Shown: in pieces, positions 61,512 through 64,000 of the stretch | Layout of the letters: every line of letters begins with the position of its first letter | Position numbering within the stretch: the first letter of the stretch is position 1 | From: Sulfurimonas paralvinellae | GTDB lineage: Bacteria; Campylobacterota; Campylobacteria; Campylobacterales; Sulfurimonadaceae | Assembly (NCBI RefSeq): GCF_014905135.1 | Contig: NZ_CP041406.1 | Location: 1,178,001-1,242,000 of the forward strand | DNA length: 64,000 nucleotides | Direction of reading: 5' to 3' | Notes under the pieces: model-generated | What the model was told of the DNA's origin: nothing | The model's database searches: none | What the model saw: the letters and a program-made list of their open reading frames with translations, nothing else | Made by a program: the position numbers and the translations under genes

Positions 61512-62014
61512 CGAATAGAAGCAAACCCGTAAGCACCTGCTTCTTCAACCGCATCAACCTGCTCCTGCGTAAGGATACCACCAAGTGCAAAAACCTTGAT
61601 ATCTGTCATACCAATGATCTCACGCAGATCATCCACACCTTTTGGCTCATCTTTGTTCGGTGTTTCAAAGATGGGACTGTAAGCAACATAATCAGCACCC
61701 ATCGCTTCGGCAATATGTACTTCATCATGTGTATGCGTCGAAATGATGACTTCTAAACCAAGCTCTTTTGCTTTGGGAATTGCATCGAACTGTTCTGAAG
61801 TCAAATGAACGCCATTGGCATCTAACTCTGCTACCAGTTTATAATCTTGATGTAAGAAACATTTCATATCTTTGAAATTTTTACACATCTCGACAAACTC
61901 TGCTGCATAGAGCGCATAGTTCTTCTCTTCTTTATTGCGATAGAGTGCGAAATCCGGCATATGCTTTCTAAGCTGCATATAGGATGGTTTAGGAGTTATG
62001 AGATACTTTTTCAA
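61499..62014 (-). CDS. Thiamine phosphate synthase family protein (ThiE/TenI-like)
   Basis: The 171-residue protein has the TMP synthase barrel features: NGVHLTSEQFDAIPKAK (GVHLgq-type), VIISTHTHDEVHIAEAMGAD, DYVAYSPIFETPNKDEPKGV and VFALGGILTQEQVD. It is shorter than ThiE (about 210) and so closer to TenI-like proteins, which may not make thiamine phosphate. It follows the 143-residue gene by one base. A 9-mer (LRE in DDLREIIG) is at 61619, flanked by a 6-bp inverted repeat. Confidence 0.83.
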   Translation of the reverse strand: MKKYLITPKPSYMQLRKHMPDFALYRNKEEKNYALYAAEFVEMCKNFKDMKCFLHQDYKLVAELDANGVHLTSEQFDAIPKAKELGLEVIISTHTHDEVHIAEAMGADYVAYSPIFETPNKDEPKGVDDLREIIGMTDIKVFALGGILTQEQVDAVEEAGAYGFASIRYFN

Positions 62015-62015
62015 A

Positions 62016-62447
62016 CTATTTTCTCATGAGTGGATTGGTAAAATCGATATGCTTGACATCCACACCCTTTTCATAACGTTCCGCCATTGCACTGACATGA
62101 TAGTCAAGTCTATCCAAAAGATAGAGTTCAGGTTTTGTATATTTTTCTTTTGCTTCTTGTATGAAACTCTGTAAGAATGCCAACGCTTCTTCTTCATTCT
62201 CAAATATAATACTCTCTATGACTTTTTGAGCCGCAGCATACTCATCATCTCCGCAAGAAGATAAAAAGTCATAACTCAGATCCATCGTTTGAAGATTATG
62301 ATGTGCTTTTGAAAAAGCAAAACGGTTATAAAGCATACAACCGACAAAGTATTCAATATCAGAAGGTTCAAACTCTGAATATTGATTCTCTTCGTCACTA
62401 AAATGTTTATGCCAGATAGTAAGCACTTCTTCGAGCTTTTCTTTCAT
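62016..62447 (-). CDS. Conserved helical protein of unknown function
   Basis: This acidic, mostly helical protein has about 143 residues and no recognised motif. The ATG at 62447 is preferred, with GGAGGCG upstream; a longer frame adds 12 residues with no ribosome-binding site. A TATAAT on the minus strand at 62473 to 62478 gives a short leader. It is co-transcribed with the TenI/ThiE-like gene, which implies some shared role but gives no function. Confidence 0.65.
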   Translation of the reverse strand: MKEKLEEVLTIWHKHFSDEENQYSEFEPSDIEYFVGCMLYNRFAFSKAHHNLQTMDLSYDFLSSCGDDEYAAAQKVIESIIFENEEEALAFLQSFIQEAKEKYTKPELYLLDRLDYHVSAMAERYEKGVDVKHIDFTNPLMRK

Positions 62448-62472
62448 CACAGCGCCTCCAATTTTTGATGCA

Positions 62473-62478
62473 ATTATA
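62473..62478 (-). promoter_or_regulatory. -10 element before the 143-residue gene
   Basis: Minus-strand TATAAT in GAGTATAATTGC, 26 bp before the ATG at 62447. Confidence 0.4.
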
Positions 62479-62490
62479 CTCAAATAATGC

Positions 62491-62496
62491 TATACT
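62491..62496 (+). promoter_or_regulatory. Extended -10 element before the FliK-like gene
   Basis: TGCTATACT gives a TATACT with an upstream TGN extension. It lies only 10 bp before the ATG at 62506, implying a near-leaderless transcript. Usual flagellar sigma-54 or sigma-28 promoters were not seen here. Confidence 0.35.
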
Positions 62497-62505
62497 TTGC
62501 TTATT

Positions 62506-63450
62506 ATGATACAGCTAAACACTTCGGCAGATAAAACTTTAAACATTTTCTTATCAAACACAAACAAAGCTCTGCGTGAGGTACTCAAAGATATAGCTCC
62601 AAAAGAAATGCAACAACTTTCGCAGGCAAAAGATCTCGGTTCTATTTTGGAATCACTGCTTAAAAACAGACCGCAGGATCAACTGCAAAACCAAACGCTC
62701 CTCACGCTCTTAAAGAATAACCCTACACTTAAAGAGCTTGGCAATGTATCGACAACGCTCAAAGAACTGCAGCAGTTGTTACAAAAAAATGAAACGCCGA
62801 TGCTTAACAGACTCAAAATAGTCGTTGTAAAATCACTAGAAAATATTACAAACATCGACGAAAATTCACTCAAGAACAAGATTGAAAATTCCGGTCTTTT
62901 TCTAGAGTCCAAACTCAAAAATGCAAGTTCCAAACAAGAGATACAAGAGCTTCTTAGCAATGACACAAAAGCCGTTGTCAAAAAATCACTCGAAGAGCTT
63001 AACACCGCTTCACTTCCAAACAAAGATACAGTGATGAAACAGCTTGATAAACTCAGCATGCAGATCGATTACTATCAACTGCTTTCACACCTCAATGATG
63101 CATCCGCACTCTATCTGCCCTACTCGTTTGATGCGTTGGAAGAGGGAAACATCACCATAAAAAATGCAAAAAATAAGAAGTTTTTCTGTGATATCGATCT
63201 GCAATTAAAAGAGTATGGCAGCTTACGACTTCGACTCGGTCTCTTTGAAAAAAATCAACTCAACATAAATATATCGTGTGAAAGTCCCGAGTTAAAAGAT
63301 TTACTGCATAGCAACATAAAAGATCTTAAAAAAAGTCTCTATGATGTCGGTATCATACCGACAGATATTCGATTCTTAGATGCAGCCGATGTTCAGATGC
63401 CTTATGGATCCGGTGAAGAAATTGAACTTGGTTTTGAGGTAAAAGCATGA
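62506..63450 (+). CDS. FliK-like flagellar hook-length control protein
   Basis: The 314-residue protein has a polar, Lys- and Asn-rich N-terminal two-thirds. Its C-terminal part shows a strand-rich FliK domain (YGSLRLRLGLFEKNQLNINI and ELKDLLHSNIKDLKKSLYDV). The end DIRFLDAADVQMPYGSGEEI is typical. FliK measures hook length and signals FlhB to switch substrates. The ATG at 62506 is favoured over the TTG at 62497. Its stop overlaps the FlhB-tail gene by 4 nt, which supports the flagellar role. A 9-mer (LRE in ALREVL) is at 62572. Confidence 0.7.
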   Translation: MIQLNTSADKTLNIFLSNTNKALREVLKDIAPKEMQQLSQAKDLGSILESLLKNRPQDQLQNQTLLTLLKNNPTLKELGNVSTTLKELQQLLQKNETPMLNRLKIVVVKSLENITNIDENSLKNKIENSGLFLESKLKNASSKQEIQELLSNDTKAVVKKSLEELNTASLPNKDTVMKQLDKLSMQIDYYQLLSHLNDASALYLPYSFDALEEGNITIKNAKNKKFFCDIDLQLKEYGSLRLRLGLFEKNQLNINISCESPELKDLLHSNIKDLKKSLYDVGIIPTDIRFLDAADVQMPYGSGEEIELGFEVKA

Positions 63451-63707
63451 AAAAAGAAGAAGCGGTCGCTCTCAAATATGATGATAAAAAACAGAGTGCA
63501 CCAAAAGTCACGGCAAAAGGGAAAGGAAAAACTGCCCAAAAGATCATTGAACTTGCTCGTGAGCATGAGATACCCATAAAAAAAGACGAAGACCTTGTCG
63601 AACTACTCTCAAAAGTAGAGCTCGATAAAGAAGTACCACAGGAGATGTACAGAGCTGTTGCGGAAGTCTTTAGTTTTATCTACAAAATTACAAATAAAAC
63701 AGATTGA
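63447..63707 (+). CDS. FlhB C-terminal domain-like protein (FlhX-type)
   Basis: The 86-residue protein matches the cytoplasmic C-terminus of FlhB/YscU: AVALKYDDKKQSAPKVTAKG, then AREHEIPIKKDEDLVELLSK. The NPTH autocleavage motif and the membrane part are absent. Such stand-alone FlhX proteins are known in Campylobacterota and can stand in for the cleaved FlhB fragment. It is translated with the FliK-like gene, giving a hook-length and switch unit. Confidence 0.85.
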   Translation: MKKEEAVALKYDDKKQSAPKVTAKGKGKTAQKIIELAREHEIPIKKDEDLVELLSKVELDKEVPQEMYRAVAEVFSFIYKITNKTD

Positions 63708-63710
63708 AAA

Positions 63711-64000
63711 TCACTTCAACTGACTCCATTTATCACCAATGTTAAGAGATGCTTTGAGCGGGATATTGAGCTGCATTATCCCTTCCATAATCTCTCTGAA
63801 TCTTTTTCCGTATGCATCCGCTTTTGCTGCATCAACTTCAAAGATCAGTTCATCATGAATCTGCAGCAGCATGACTGCCTGCATCGATTCTTCTTTGATC
63901 GTCGCATGGATCTTGTTCATACTTAGCTTTATCAAGTCTGCGGCACTTCCTTGAAAGACAGAGTTAACAGATTCACGCTCATATGCTGCTTTATACATTG
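63711..64000 (-). CDS. polA: DNA polymerase I C-terminus (5' end outside window)
   Basis: The last 96 or so residues of a family A DNA polymerase are visible: ERESVNSVFQGSAADLIKLS (motif after the O-helix), LLQIHDELIFEV (motif C, with the catalytic Asp) and a terminal LNIGDKWSQLK. The gene starts beyond the right end of the window. It fills gaps and repairs DNA. Its stop lies 3 bases from the stop of the convergent FlhB-tail gene. Confidence 0.93.
   Translation of the reverse strand, partial: MYKAAYERESVNSVFQGSAADLIKLSMNKIHATIKEESMQAVMLLQIHDELIFEVDAAKADAYGKRFREIMEGIMQLNIPLKASLNIGDKWSQLK

Larger units (their letters stand above)
11273..62580. repeat. Dispersed 9-bp motif CTGCGTGAG/CTCACGCAG
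   Basis: Exact copies read CTGCGTGAG on the plus strand at 11867, 24318, 25921, 48255, 52735, 55410, 57612, 59157 and 62572. They read CTCACGCAG at 11273, 17318, 18671, 29155, 32619, 33232, 39776, 53074, 53227, 58692 and 61619. The 8-bp core TGCGTGAG occurs at least 34 times. Random expectation for the 9-mer in 64 kb is about 0.2 to 0.5. In 17 of 20 copies the next base is a purine. None lies in bases 1 to 11,000. Confidence 0.85.

Noticed and set aside
11273-62580. The 9-mer as a Chi site or KOPS
   Set aside because: These sites are strongly strand-biased, but here 9 copies are in one direction and 11 in the other. A genome-wide count is still needed to exclude it fully.
1-64000. CRISPR array, rRNA or intact tRNA genes
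   Set aside because: No regularly spaced repeats, rRNA signatures or foldable tRNA were seen on either strand.

Overview
The window looks like chromosome of a Campylobacterota bacterium, most likely a Sulfurimonas-type sulfur-oxidising chemolithotroph. The supporting signs are a SorAB-type sulfite dehydrogenase, a periplasmic alpha-carbonic anhydrase, MurF with an N-terminal membrane section, a dapA/enoyl-reductase pair, a FlhB-tail protein next to a FliK-like protein, and many sensory GGDEF/EAL proteins. This taxonomy is inferred from gene content. I found no rRNA, no intact tRNA and no CRISPR array.

Bases 1 to about 5,400 are AT-rich and look like an accessory island. They hold the 3' part of a DUF2779 nuclease-like gene, a GNAT acetyltransferase, a protein resembling alkyladenine-DNA glycosylases, a macro-domain protein and a WYL regulator, all packed head to tail. 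Next comes a Fic toxin with an overlapping 50-residue antitoxin that is flanked by 16-bp direct repeats, and then an RHH/RelB-type antitoxin beside a decayed RelE/ParE toxin. A tRNA-3'-end-like sequence near 5,400 may mark the edge of the island.

From 5.5 to 41 kb the DNA is mostly core chromosome. It holds Aat-like transferase, a chemoreceptor with a zinc-binding CZB domain, SorAB, an M23 peptidase, a HIT protein, a PiT phosphate transporter with its DUF47 partner, and TRAP membrane subunits. A cell-wall and DNA-repair block follows (murF, hydrolase, ddl, ruvA, FapA-like, murJ, cysS). Then come two separate gene sets pairing an envelope sensor with a GGDEF-EAL protein, and pyrD, an M16 peptidase, dapA and an enoyl-ACP reductase.

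Bases 41.0 to 49.6 kb encode a seven-gene membrane complex related to hydrogenase-4/complex I, with two tandem, very similar HyfB/NuoL-like antiporter subunits. Its large subunit lacks the NiFe cysteines and no ferredoxin-like subunit is encoded, so it is better read as a hydrogenase-related (Ehr-like) ion-pumping complex with an unknown electron partner. It is followed on the other strand by a Zn/Mn-type uptake locus (permease, binding protein, outer-membrane protein, small His/Cys protein), then phospholipid synthesis, RseP, YggS, carbonic anhydrase, a DTW-domain tRNA modifier, another GGDEF-EAL protein, a BaiN-type flavoprotein, a TenI/ThiE-like protein, flagellar FliK-like and FlhB-tail genes, and the end of polA.

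The most striking signal is not a gene. The 9-mer CTGCGTGAG (complement CTCACGCAG) occurs at least 20 times on both strands between 11 and 63 kb, where chance predicts less than one. It is absent from the accessory island, and one copy forms an arm of a terminator-like hairpin. This is how DNA-uptake sequences behave in Neisseria and Pasteurellaceae, and I regard it as the best candidate here for something undescribed.
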